A DNA stretch of 22,332 nucleotides from Methanobacterium sp. (GTDB lineage: Archaea > Methanobacteriota > Methanobacteria > Methanobacteriales > Methanobacteriaceae). The notes below the pieces were generated by a model that saw nothing but the letters and a program-made list of their open reading frames with translations, was not told the origin of the DNA and did not search any database. Below are positions 9,780-16,655 of the stretch, in pieces. A program made the translations under genes and the position numbers. The stretch is taken from positions 3,506 to 25,837 of the forward strand of contig PMMV01000123.1 of the NCBI GenBank assembly GCA_003162115.1. The letters run 5' to 3'. Within the stretch, counting starts at the first letter, position 1. Each line of letters opens with the position of its first letter.

Positions 9780-10937
9780 TTGAACGTTTTATGGTATTAC
9801 GCTATTGCTTTTATAATCATTTGGGTTTTAGCCATTTTATTCAGGAAAAGATTGAAAATAGATATTAGCGGACCTTTACTTATGCGAAGAACCCAAAGAT
9901 TAAGGGATTTCATAGACTCTGTTGCAAACAGAAGCCCTAGAATATGGAGATGGACCATGAATATTGGATTGCCGGTGGCTTTTTTCTTCATGGCTTTAAT
10001 ACTCTACCTTCTATTAGATACCCTTCCAACAACGTTTTCAAATCCACAAGTTAGTTTAATACTTCCAGGAGTAGATATTCCAGGTTCTCCCTTATTTATA
10101 CCACTCGGATATGGTATAATCGCCTTAATGACAGTTTTGGTTGTTCATGAATTTGGTCATGGTATCATTTCAAGGGTTGAAGGAGTAAAAATAAAATCAA
10201 TAGGTGTTTTATTATTAGCAGTGCTTCCAGGTGCATTTGTAGAGCCTGATGAAGATGATATCGAAAAATCAAAAAGAATTTCAAAATTACGAATCTTTGC
10301 TGCAGGGTCCATCTTTAACCTATCGCTTGCTGCAATAGCCCTTCTTCTCACATTCGTAATCAGCAGTTTAGTTATAGCTCCTGCTTTCCATACTGATGGG
10401 GTTGGAATATCAAGTGTAGTTCCTAGCAGCCCTGCAGATGGAATTCTAACTCAGGGAATGGTTATTCAAAGTATTAATGGAGTTCAAGTAGCTGATCTAA
10501 ATAATTATGTAAAAGTCTTAAATAATACCAAAGTTGGAGAAAATGTGACTTTCCAAACAAATCAAGGGACATACACTATCAAAGCAGGAGTTAACCCCAA
10601 CAACTCAACTCGGGGTTATATTGGAATAAGAAGCCAGGCCCATCTAGTAGTGGATAATAATGTTGCAAAAACATTTGGGTATCAGATACCATGGTTCTTT
10701 TACTCTCTAAATGATTTGTTCTACTGGATATTCCTCTTGAACTTCGCTGTTGGAACATTCAATCTCCTCCCAATGAAACCTTTAGATGGCGGTTTGTTAT
10801 TAGAAGAGCTTTTAGGCTATAAATTATCAGAAAATACTGTTCAGAAAATAGTCAATCCTTTATCATACATCTTAATAGCTATAATCGCTGTGATCATAGT
10901 TTACAGTCTTGGTAGAGGAATTTCGTTGCTATTTTAA
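9780..10937 (+). CDS. Site-2 protease family (M50) membrane zinc metalloprotease
   Basis: A 385-residue intramembrane protease that likely cleaves transmembrane regulators or processed membrane proteins. The zinc site HEFGH (residues 123-127) sits in a membrane helix, and the third metal ligand motif NLLPMKPLDGG lies near residue 325 in the C-terminal helices. Between them is a PDZ domain (about residues 200-270, with SSPADGILTQGMVIQSING). At least five hydrophobic helices flank these parts. The start is TTG at 9780, preceded at close range by GGTGAT, the strongest ribosome site in the area, which decides the start despite the rare codon. It lies downstream of moeA with an 80-base gap. A T8 run follows the stop. 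The substrate is unknown. Confidence 0.9.
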   Translation: MNVLWYYAIAFIIIWVLAILFRKRLKIDISGPLLMRRTQRLRDFIDSVANRSPRIWRWTMNIGLPVAFFFMALILYLLLDTLPTTFSNPQVSLILPGVDIPGSPLFIPLGYGIIALMTVLVVHEFGHGIISRVEGVKIKSIGVLLLAVLPGAFVEPDEDDIEKSKRISKLRIFAAGSIFNLSLAAIALLLTFVISSLVIAPAFHTDGVGISSVVPSSPADGILTQGMVIQSINGVQVADLNNYVKVLNNTKVGENVTFQTNQGTYTIKAGVNPNNSTRGYIGIRSQAHLVVDNNVAKTFGYQIPWFFYSLNDLFYWIFLLNFAVGTFNLLPMKPLDGGLLLEELLGYKLSENTVQKIVNPLSYILIAIIAVIIVYSLGRGISLLF

Positions 10938-10945
10938 CCCAATTA

Positions 10946-10953
10946 TTTTTTTT
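10946..10953 (+). terminator. T8 run after the site-2 protease gene
   Basis: Eight consecutive T residues begin 9 bases past the protease stop. Oligo-T runs on the coding strand are the usual signal for intrinsic termination by archaeal RNA polymerase. The converging minus-strand cluster ends about 110 bases further on. Confidence 0.45.
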
Positions 10954-11063
10954 GAGATGATTTAATGTTCGATAAAATGTTTAAAGTATTTAAGAGCTAT
11001 GCTTTTCCAGATTCAAATTGAGTTATCTTAATTATCAGATGAAAAGGAGAAAAATAATCTTTT

Positions 11064-11396
11064 TTAGAAACTAAAAACCTGATCCATATTCTCCATAATA
11101 TCAAGGACTATTTTATCATAGGTTTCAAATGATTCAACATAATCAAAAAGTTTATTAGCATTTAATCCCCTGGCTTTAAGGTCATCCAAACAAGCATATA
11201 TTTTTGAAGTCTTAGACTTTTGAAGTATGTTCATTAATCTTTGTGATTTGGATTGACCTTCAATAAAACAATAAACACCATTTCCCAGTAGGTAAATAGA
11301 TACATCATCATTTGCAATATAAATCTCTAAAAATCTTAAAAATGTTCTAAAACCTTCTTCTGAGGGTGTTTTTGTTAGAATGAAGCCTAATTTCAT
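11064..11396 (-). CDS. DsrH/TusB-like protein, putative sulfur-relay subunit
   Basis: A 110-residue protein of the DsrE/DsrF/DsrH superfold, whose members bind sulfur as persulfide and pass it on in sulfur oxidation or tRNA thiolation. The small size, YLLGNGVYC (residues 35-43) and DDLKARGL (71-78) resemble the DsrH/TusB branch, where a D-x-x-ARG stretch is common. Cys43 and Cys69 are candidate sulfur carriers. ATG 11396 is preceded by AGGGGAT. It is the last gene of a minus-strand run and lies 41 bases after the Fe-S protein gene. Together with the DsrE- and DsrF-like genes upstream it makes a plausible three-subunit set, but assignment of this member to the DsrH branch is by pattern only; a generic DsrE-family label is the safe minimum. 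Confidence 0.68.
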   Translation of the reverse strand: MKLGFILTKTPSEEGFRTFLRFLEIYIANDDVSIYLLGNGVYCFIEGQSKSQRLMNILQKSKTSKIYACLDDLKARGLNANKLFDYVESFETYDKIVLDIMENMDQVFSF

Positions 11397-11437
11397 CTAT
11401 ATCCCCTTATTGATTATCGAAATCTCATATAATATTA

Positions 11438-12052
11438 TTATCTCTTCCAACCCATTGTTTGCATTATCTGAGTGCCTAAAAGATCTTCCAAACATGAAAC
11501 AGCATCATCAGGGAGATCATCTGTAATTGGTGTGCATTTATCAAGTTTTACATCGCCTGAAAGTAGTTTAATTGCAAAAGCCATGCAAGTTTTCTCCCCA
11601 CATTTTTCACAGTCTGTTTTTGGTAAACAGTTGTAAAGTGATAAAGGCCCTATGTTCGAGAGTTTTTCGCGGAGTTCGTCATAATTAGCTACATCTCCAC
11701 TATTAATTTCGTTGTATGCTTCATTAATGACTTTCATAATCTCAGTAACTACTTCTAACGCATCTTCTTTGTCGATTGTTTTATTCATGCTGATCTTGCC
11801 AGATGGATAAAGTGTAACAAGCCTTTTGTATATATTCAACGTCAAGATTTTCTTATTCTCAATGTAATTAACTTTGCCAGGAGGATACTTGGTTATTAAT
11901 ACAGGTATAACTTCACCTATTTCAGAATCTAACTGCATTAAGACCCTGATCATGTTTTCTGCTACAATACATGGTCTCATCTCTTTAATGGTCACCTTCC
12001 TTACTATGGGGCCGTCCTCAAATATTTCATATTCGAGTTCATCAATCTCCAT
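11438..12052 (-). CDS. 4Fe-4S domain protein (CODH/ACDS gamma-type Fe-S domain)
   Basis: A 204-residue protein in two parts. The first 130 residues have no motif I can name. The C-terminal third has Cys148, Cys151, Cys156 and Cys173 in the spacing C-x2-C-x4-C-x16-C, with context LPKTDCEKCGEKTCMAFA, the 4Fe-4S domain found at the N-terminus of the CODH/ACDS corrinoid subunit CdhE and in several redox proteins. Cys142 lies six residues before. There is no corrinoid-binding barrel, so this is not CdhE itself. ATG 12052 follows AGGTGGT at good spacing. It sits between the DsrF-like and DsrH-like genes, so it may supply electrons or accept sulfur in that system; this is inference from position. 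Methanogens commonly carry such uncharacterised proteins. Confidence 0.72.
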   Translation of the reverse strand: MEIDELEYEIFEDGPIVRKVTIKEMRPCIVAENMIRVLMQLDSEIGEVIPVLITKYPPGKVNYIENKKILTLNIYKRLVTLYPSGKISMNKTIDKEDALEVVTEIMKVINEAYNEINSGDVANYDELREKLSNIGPLSLYNCLPKTDCEKCGEKTCMAFAIKLLSGDVKLDKCTPITDDLPDDAVSCLEDLLGTQIMQTMGWKR

Positions 12053-12118
12053 TTCAATACCACCTTAATGTTAAACAAGAGTTGATATTAAATAATATTT
12101 TTTTTAAATAAATATCAT

Positions 12119-12481
12119 TTATATTCGTATGAACGCAGTATTCTTAGTTTTAGAACTAATTAACTCGTAAAGTTTATTATCATTAATTATCTGTGCCGCT
12201 TCAACCAGATCATCTTCTTCAATTCCCCGATCCTGCATAGATTCTTTATGAACAAATATACTTCCTTCAGGAAAAATTAAGTATGAAAGTTCACCAACTT
12301 TAGGGTAATCTACACTTCCCCCAGGTTCCTGATCCTTAATTGCTGAGTAGACACCATCCCCTACAAGTAGAACATCTGCTTTCATTCCCCTATTAAGGCA
12401 TGCAATGGCTACATAAAAACCACTGAAAGTATCTTCATAACCATATGGAGCTTTATCAACAATTATTAAAACGGAATCCAT
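12119..12481 (-). CDS. DsrF/TusC-like protein (DsrE family)
   Basis: About 120 residues. The opening VLIIVDKAPYGYEDTFSGFYVAIAC and the following VLLVGDGVYSAIKDQ are typical of the DsrF/TusC branch of the DsrE superfamily, cytoplasmic proteins that form hexameric sulfur-transfer complexes. Cys31 (in AIACLNRG) is the only cysteine in view, and as in other DsrF/TusC proteins no CxxC-like site is present. The ATG at 12481 lies one base past the stop of the DsrE-like gene, which indicates translational coupling; a GTG three codons earlier (12490) would overlap that stop and is less likely. The Fe-S gene follows after 66 bases. Confidence 0.72.
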   Translation of the reverse strand: MDSVLIIVDKAPYGYEDTFSGFYVAIACLNRGMKADVLLVGDGVYSAIKDQEPGGSVDYPKVGELSYLIFPEGSIFVHKESMQDRGIEEDDLVEAAQIINDNKLYELISSKTKNTAFIRI

Positions 12482-12482
12482 T

Positions 12483-12866
12483 TTACCCACTAAGTGTTAT
12501 AACCTTATCACTCTCATTAACCCATCCCGGAATATCATAAACACTTGTTATCGACACACCACTTAAGTAAGAAGTCTTATCGCAAGCATGTCCCCTAGCT
12601 GTTGCACATCTTACGCATGCCCTTACAATGGCACCTTTCTTTATTAAATGTTTCAATCTTTCTCCAACGTTTGGGAATGAATGAGGATTTTGATTCTTTT
12701 TCGGAATATGAGTCGCATCCATATATAAAAATAAATTAACTCCATATCCATTATTAAGTGCACTTTCTGCAATGTTATGGGCCATTTCTACGTACTGAGA
12801 TCTGTAAGGACCCTCTGTTAGTATAATTGTTAGGGTCTTGCTTTCTTCATGCGAAGTATCAACCAT
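12483..12866 (-). CDS. DsrE/TusD-like sulfur-carrier protein
   Basis: A 127-residue DsrE-family protein. The fold signature TIILTEGPYRSQYVEMAHNIAE at the start (residues 12-33; seen as TIILTEGPYR then SQYVEMAHNI) and the cysteine segment CVRCATARG (Cys84 and Cys87) place it with DsrE/TusD, where a cysteine at this position carries the persulfide. Cys95 lies close by. It is the first of four closely spaced minus-strand genes and so probably leads the operon. No ribosome site is evident before ATG 12866, so the message may be leaderless. A function in sulfur relay for tRNA or cofactor thiolation is inferred from family; neither dissimilatory sulfite reductase nor TusA/TusE is visible in this window. 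Confidence 0.73.
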   Translation of the reverse strand: MVDTSHEESKTLTIILTEGPYRSQYVEMAHNIAESALNNGYGVNLFLYMDATHIPKKNQNPHSFPNVGERLKHLIKKGAIVRACVRCATARGHACDKTSYLSGVSITSVYDIPGWVNESDKVITLSG

Positions 12867-12998
12867 GATAATTTCTATGGAATGTTCTCAAATAAATAAT
12901 TGTGCATGAATAATAATGAAGGATAATATCCATCTATATTTCTAAATTCACGATATTCTCTCTCAATTCATCCCTAAAAATATTTAAAAAATCGTATT

Positions 12999-13655
12999 CT
13001 AATTTTTTTGATTATATTTTTCGATTGCATCTTCAAAAGCATCGCTATGGAAATTAGATGCTATTTCCTTCTTACACTCGTCAACAAACAACCTCAATTT
13101 AGGAGCTCGGCAGGGATAATGTTGAAGTTTTAGTCCAGCTTTTATTGGAAGATTATTGATATCCTCACCAACCATCTCATCCGCTACGAAAAAGGTTGAA
13201 CCACACGGGGATGACCTTAATACCCTAACTTCTGAAACCCTGTTTCCCTCACACTCGATTTCTACTATAGGTTTTCCAAATTTAGATACGAATTCGTCAA
13301 AAACGGAATCTCCATTTTCCTCAAGGTCACACATGTTTTCAGGACAACTAACATTTTCATATTGCTCCAATTGATTTTTAAAACCTTCACCTTTCCATGC
13401 CCCCACAATTATCCATCCTACCTTGTCGTGGAGCTGTTCAACCAGCTCTAATACTAGATCAGGGTGTAGAATATAGCTAATAATCAAATCAGCAGTTTTA
13501 AGTATTTTCATAGCATCTGAATGAATCTCCACATCTTCGATAAACATGCAATCGGGTTGTTCAATCTCAACAAATTCACAATCAAACTCTTTACAGATTA
13601 TATTGTATGTTCTATCTCCATAATTGCCATCAGTAACTATTACTACCTTTAACAT
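12999..13655 (-). CDS. DUF166 family protein
   Basis: A 218-residue protein resembling the archaeal DUF166 family (COG1810). It has an N-terminal Rossmann-like beginning ([17 protein letters not shown]) and a C-terminal half with SPCGST (Cys151) and HYPCRAP (Cys182), the most recognisable family segments; CPENMC (Cys104, Cys109) adds a further pair. Paired conserved cysteines suggest a metal or Fe-S cluster or redox role. Some databases label members thymidylate synthase, a name I would not adopt from this sequence. ATG 13655 follows GGAGAT at good spacing. It lies 132 bases upstream of the DsrE-like gene on the same strand and divergent to the flavoprotein gene, so a shared sulfur or redox context is possible. 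Confidence 0.75.
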   Translation of the reverse strand: MLKVVIVTDGNYGDRTYNIICKEFDCEFVEIEQPDCMFIEDVEIHSDAMKILKTADLIISYILHPDLVLELVEQLHDKVGWIIVGAWKGEGFKNQLEQYENVSCPENMCDLEENGDSVFDEFVSKFGKPIVEIECEGNRVSEVRVLRSSPCGSTFFVADEMVGEDINNLPIKAGLKLQHYPCRAPKLRLFVDECKKEIASNFHSDAFEDAIEKYNQKN

Positions 13656-13700
13656 GTTTTATCTCCATAAATATAGTTTTAATCTATTTAATAATTCTAA

Positions 13701-13717
13701 CATGAACAAGATTCATG
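13701..13717. promoter_or_regulatory. Inverted repeat in divergent promoter region
   Basis: CATGAA and TTCATG are perfect 6-base arms around CAAGA. It lies 46 bases upstream of the DUF166 gene and about 165 bases upstream of the flavoprotein gene, in the only spacer between these divergent units. It could be an operator for either. It does not match the TTCGTA-N4-TACGAA pattern found near fprA. The arms are short, so chance is possible. Confidence 0.25.
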
Positions 13718-13881
13718 GTTATATTTAAATGTCTCATATAAAATTATAATACCAAATGTATAAAAAAATATAAAAAAATAAATATGCATGAACCGAATCT
13801 TAAAAATTTAGAAAATATTTAAAAAAAGTGTATGTTCTATCATGCTTATTTAAAAAAATACTTCGAAAGGGTGAAAAAAGG

Positions 13882-15237
13882 ATGAAAGTTGCTATAATAG
13901 GAAGTGGTGCTGGTGGACTAACAGTAGCTTCACATATAAGAAAATTTTCAAAAAAAGCAGAAATAACTGTTGTAACTCTGGAAAAACAGGTAGCATATTC
14001 CCAATGTGCAATTCCTTATGTTATTGGTGGAGAAATAGAATCATTTGAAGAAATCGTTATGCACACCCCAGAATACTATGGTGAACGTGGTATAAAAATC
14101 ATGACCGATTCAGAAGTATTTGAAGTAGTACCATCAGAAAATTATGTGCGATATAGGCCTAAAGATGCACAAACTTCTATAAAAAATGGTTTTAATGAAA
14201 TTTTAAGCTATGATTACTTAGTTATTGCTACAGGTGGATCCCCATTCATACCTCCTGTTGAAGGAACCAATTTGAATGGGGTTTTCAAGGTGAGAACCAT
14301 TGAAGACGGGGAAAAGATTAAAAGTTGGGCAGAGAAATGTGAAAAAGCTGTTGTTGTAGGTGCAGGGGCAATAGGTCTTGAACTTGGATACGGTCTTAAA
14401 CAGCTCGGTATGGATGTAACCGTTACTGAAATGTTGTCTCAGATACTCCCAAGATCTCTAGATCCTGATATGGCAATCAAAGTACAGGCGTATCTTGAAA
14501 GTGTTGGAGTTAACATTATTCTTGAGCGGGCCCTAGATAATATTTCAGGAGATGAAAAGGCTGAAACAGTTGTTGTTGGAAATAAATGTGTTGATGCAGA
14601 CATTGTTATATTATCGACGGGTATTAGACCTTCAGTTAAACTTGCAAAACAGGCAGGGTGCGCTATTGGAAGCATGGGAGTTACTGTAAACGAGAGAATG
14701 GAAACATCAGTTACTAATATCTACTCGGTAGGTGATTGTGTAGAAGTTTATGATGGAATCACTGGACATAAAACTGTATCACCCTTTGGAACAACAGCAG
14801 TGCGTCAGGGTAAGGTTGCTGCTAAAAATATAATAGGAAGAAATGCTATTTTCAGACCAGTTTTTAACTCGGTTGTATCCAAGATTGGTGAACTTGAAAT
14901 AGGTGCTGTAGGTTTAACAGAAATTTCTGCCAATTTAAATGGTATAGAAGTTATTATAGGAAGAAGTCGTGCTTTAACTAAGGCAAGATACTATCCAGGT
15001 TGCAAACCGATTGATATTAAGCTCGTCTGCAATCCAAGGGGGAAAATTTTGGGCTGTCAGATAATAGCAAAGGAAACAGTAGCAGAAAGAGTTGACACAA
15101 TGGCACTGGCAATTGCAAAAGGTGTTAAATGTGATGAAATTACAGAAATGGAATTTTCATATGCCCCCCCTGTTTCAATGGTTGTAGATCCCATAGTACT
15201 TGCTGCAGAAGATGCTCTTGACAAAATAAACTGTTGA
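13882..15237 (+). CDS. FAD-dependent NAD(P)H oxidoreductase (NADH oxidase/CoA-disulfide reductase-like)
   Basis: A 451-residue flavoprotein of the pyridine nucleotide-disulfide reductase class. It begins MKVAIIGSGAGG (FAD-binding GxGxxG), has the single active-site cysteine Cys42 in YSQCAIPYVIGG, a second dinucleotide motif VVVGAGAIGLELGYGL near residue 165, and YSVGDC near residue 295 for FAD, followed by the dimerisation domain. One redox cysteine rather than a CxxxxC pair places it with NADH oxidases, CoA-disulfide reductases and NAD(P)H sulfur oxidoreductases. It probably removes oxygen or reduces disulfide or polysulfide. GGTGA lies just upstream of ATG 13882; the ATG at 13828 adds 18 residues before the FAD motif and is unlikely. 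It faces the rubrerythrin gene in an oxygen-stress locus. Confidence 0.85.
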   Translation: MKVAIIGSGAGGLTVASHIRKFSKKAEITVVTLEKQVAYSQCAIPYVIGGEIESFEEIVMHTPEYYGERGIKIMTDSEVFEVVPSENYVRYRPKDAQTSIKNGFNEILSYDYLVIATGGSPFIPPVEGTNLNGVFKVRTIEDGEKIKSWAEKCEKAVVVGAGAIGLELGYGLKQLGMDVTVTEMLSQILPRSLDPDMAIKVQAYLESVGVNIILERALDNISGDEKAETVVVGNKCVDADIVILSTGIRPSVKLAKQAGCAIGSMGVTVNERMETSVTNIYSVGDCVEVYDGITGHKTVSPFGTTAVRQGKVAAKNIIGRNAIFRPVFNSVVSKIGELEIGAVGLTEISANLNGIEVIIGRSRALTKARYYPGCKPIDIKLVCNPRGKILGCQIIAKETVAERVDTMALAIAKGVKCDEITEMEFSYAPPVSMVVDPIVLAAEDALDKINC

Positions 15238-15286
15238 TTATTTCAATATAAATTATCAATTCAAATTATTAAAATAAATTTAAATT

Positions 15287-15293
15287 AAAAAAA
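15287..15293 (-). terminator. T7 run after rubrerythrin-like gene
   Basis: Read on the minus strand, seven T residues begin about 8 bases past the stop of the rubrerythrin-like gene, in a further T-rich context. This is a typical archaeal termination signal and separates the gene from the converging flavoprotein gene. Confidence 0.38.
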
Positions 15294-15301
15294 GAAAGTG
15301 T

Positions 15302-15718
15302 TTAGAAATATCTTTCAAGTAAACCTTTCAACATTCGTGCATGTCTTGCTTCGTCTCTAGAACTTTCATCAAAGAAGTCGTGGGCAGGATCTATATCTTC
15401 AACCTTAGCCTTCTTAGCAGAAGCTTTTTTTTCGTTGTTAGCCATTGTTTCCCCTTCAATCATCATTTCAATGTTTTCTTTGAGTGATGAGGATATAACT
15501 CCATTCATTTCAGCAAATACAGCAGCATGTGCTGCTTCTTCAAATGCTATGGTTTTCAAGACCTCTGCAACCTCAGGAAGTCCATCTCTTTGGGCTAATC
15601 TTGCCATTGCCAGGTACATCCCAACTTCTGCACATTCACCCTCAAAGTTTGCTTTAACATCTTTTTCCATTTCTGTGCCTTTACATGCACCTATTTCGTG
15701 TTCGTTTATTAATTCCAT
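15302..15718 (-). CDS. Rubrerythrin-like diiron protein without rubredoxin domain
   Basis: A 138-residue ferritin-like protein expected to reduce hydrogen peroxide. Likely diiron ligands are Glu27, the E-x2-H pair Glu61/His64 in FEEAAHA, a Glu near residue 88-90, and the second E-x2-H pair Glu123/His126 in RDEARHA. There is no CxxC rubredoxin module, so it needs a separate electron donor. A lysine- and alanine-rich stretch (about residues 97-105) links the two helix pairs. ATG 15718 has a strong GGAGGAGT site. It begins 55 bases downstream of the broken fprA and in the same direction, so it was probably the second gene of the fprA operon, and it is intact although fprA is not. Confidence 0.85.
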   Translation of the reverse strand: MELINEHEIGACKGTEMEKDVKANFEGECAEVGMYLAMARLAQRDGLPEVAEVLKTIAFEEAAHAAVFAEMNGVISSSLKENIEMMIEGETMANNEKKASAKKAKVEDIDPAHDFFDESSRDEARHARMLKGLLERYF

Positions 15719-15773
15719 TTTTTGACTCCTCCAATATTTTTAAATTTTATTTAACAAAAAAATAAAAGGTTAT

Positions 15774-16501
15774 CTACTCTTTTACCAATAGTTTACCCAT
15801 TTCAAAACAATGTTCGAGTTCATCGGATGTTGGCAAATAATATATTTCGTATTCATCTTTAACATCGAATCCACATTTTTCAAGGTCTTCTCTTAATATA
15901 TGAGATGCTCCACCATCTCCACCCATTGAACCAAATGTGATTGCCCTTCGTTTTATGCCTGTTCTGTTGAACTTCAGACCACGCAGGTAATAGATTATAT
16001 CTCCTGCACTTGGAAATGGTTCGTCATGGTGGGAATACCAAATGCTACAGCTTTATGGTGCTTCTAAAAATGCCAGGGTTGCTCCATCAAGATCAAGAAT
16101 ATCTCCTGTTTTAACAGTTATAAACTCTGATGTTTCTAACGATGGATAATGGTTCATAAGTCCTTTGACAGCCACTTCTGTGCAGTAAATTAATGCTTTA
16201 GGGAATTTATGATGAATTTCCGGTAATGCCCCACTATGGTCCTTTTCCACATGATTCTGTATTATCACATCTACTTCCATTTCCCTTCCCTCTTTCTGGA
16301 ATGCATCTTCGATTCTACCCCACATCTGATTGGACTTTCAATGATTGGTGTTATCAATTAAGGCAACCTTATCGTTGTCAAATACTAAGTAAGCATTGTA
16401 TGTTGTTCCATTCAAGGTATAACCTTGGTATGTTCTTAAATCCCAGTCTAAAAATCCAACCCAATAAACTCTTCCTTTATTTCAACTGCTTCGGCCTTCA
16501 T
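15774..16501 (-). pseudogene. fprA: Decayed fprA, F420H2 oxidase (A-type flavoprotein)
   Basis: FprA reduces oxygen to water with F420H2. From ATG 16501, with a good GGAGGGT site, the protein starts [10 protein letters not shown] and then loses one base near 16470: restoring a G gives GVYWVG and continues [20 protein letters not shown]. An in-frame TGA at 16338-16340 replaces a codon just before [13 protein letters not shown]. The metallo-beta-lactamase part then runs normally, including the metal motif [12 protein letters not shown], up to LEAP. There it jumps at about 16055 directly to KAVAFGIPT of the C-terminal flavodoxin domain, so roughly 170-180 residues are missing, including further metal ligands and the FMN loop. 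A second frameshift near 16030 precedes [10 protein letters not shown], after which the C-terminus is intact to the TAG at 15774. Four lesions make this a pseudogene with high confidence. Confidence 0.93.
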
Positions 16502-16543
16502 ATTAACCCTCCGATTTTTTTGCAAACATAAAAATACATGCCT

Positions 16544-16563
16544 GGTTCGTAATCATACGAACC
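16544..16563. promoter_or_regulatory. Perfect MsvR-type box
   Basis: GGTTCGTA and TACGAACC are perfect 8-base arms around ATCA. The core is TTCGTA-N4-TACGAA, the box I recall for the methanogen regulator MsvR, which controls its own gene and the divergent F420H2 oxidase operon in Methanothermobacter. It lies 43 bases upstream of the fprA start. Symmetry is complete although both flanking genes are broken. Confidence 0.75.
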
Positions 16564-16574
16564 TTATGTTGTAT

Positions 16575-16592
16575 GGTTGTATACGAACAACC
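16575..16592. promoter_or_regulatory. Second inverted repeat in the fprA-msvR promoter
   Basis: GGTTGT and ACAACC form perfect 6-base arms around ATACGA, and the centre GTATACGAA contains a TACGAA half-site. The spacing does not follow the N4 rule of the neighbouring boxes, so this may be a half-site for MsvR or a different operator. It directly abuts the TATA-like element. Confidence 0.4.
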
Positions 16593-16603
16593 TATATATA
16601 AAT
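16592..16603 (+). promoter_or_regulatory. TATA-like element for msvR (possibly shared with fprA)
   Basis: TATATATAAAT-type sequence lies about 60 bases before the first msvR ATG, predicting a start of transcription near 16622-16626 and a short leader. Because TATATATA is self-complementary it could also serve the leftward fprA transcript. It is flanked by MsvR-type boxes, so bound regulator would be expected to block TBP access. Confidence 0.45.
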
Positions 16604-16609
16604 GTTATG

Positions 16610-16625
16610 TTCGTTACTGTACTAA
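16610..16625. promoter_or_regulatory. Degenerate MsvR-type box
   Basis: TTCGTT-ACTG-TACTAA matches TTCGTA-N4-TACGAA at 10 of 12 defined positions with the correct 4-base spacer. It lies at the predicted msvR transcription start, 31 bases before the first ATG, consistent with an autoregulatory site that is weaker than the perfect box. Confidence 0.5.
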
Positions 16626-16655
16626 CATTATATAGTTGGTTTAACAATACCAAAT

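Noticed and set aside
11438..12052. CdhE (CODH/ACDS gamma subunit) fragment
   Set aside because: Only the 4Fe-4S motif is shared; the N-terminal part is intact and unrelated, no corrinoid barrel is present, and the gene has a proper start and stop, so it is a complete different protein.
13757..13790. Short A-rich direct repeats before the flavoprotein gene as a repeat array
   Set aside because: These are low-complexity A/T runs typical of archaeal promoter regions, without defined units or spacers.
16338..16340. In-frame TGA in fprA as a possible selenocysteine or recoded codon
   Set aside because: The codon falls where relatives have glycine, no cysteine or redox role is known there, and the same gene has frameshifts and a large deletion, so it is a plain nonsense mutation.
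16226..16531. 101-residue plus-strand open frame opposite fprA
   Set aside because: It lies antisense to recognisable FprA coding sequence and has no family features or ribosome site; the open frame is a shadow.
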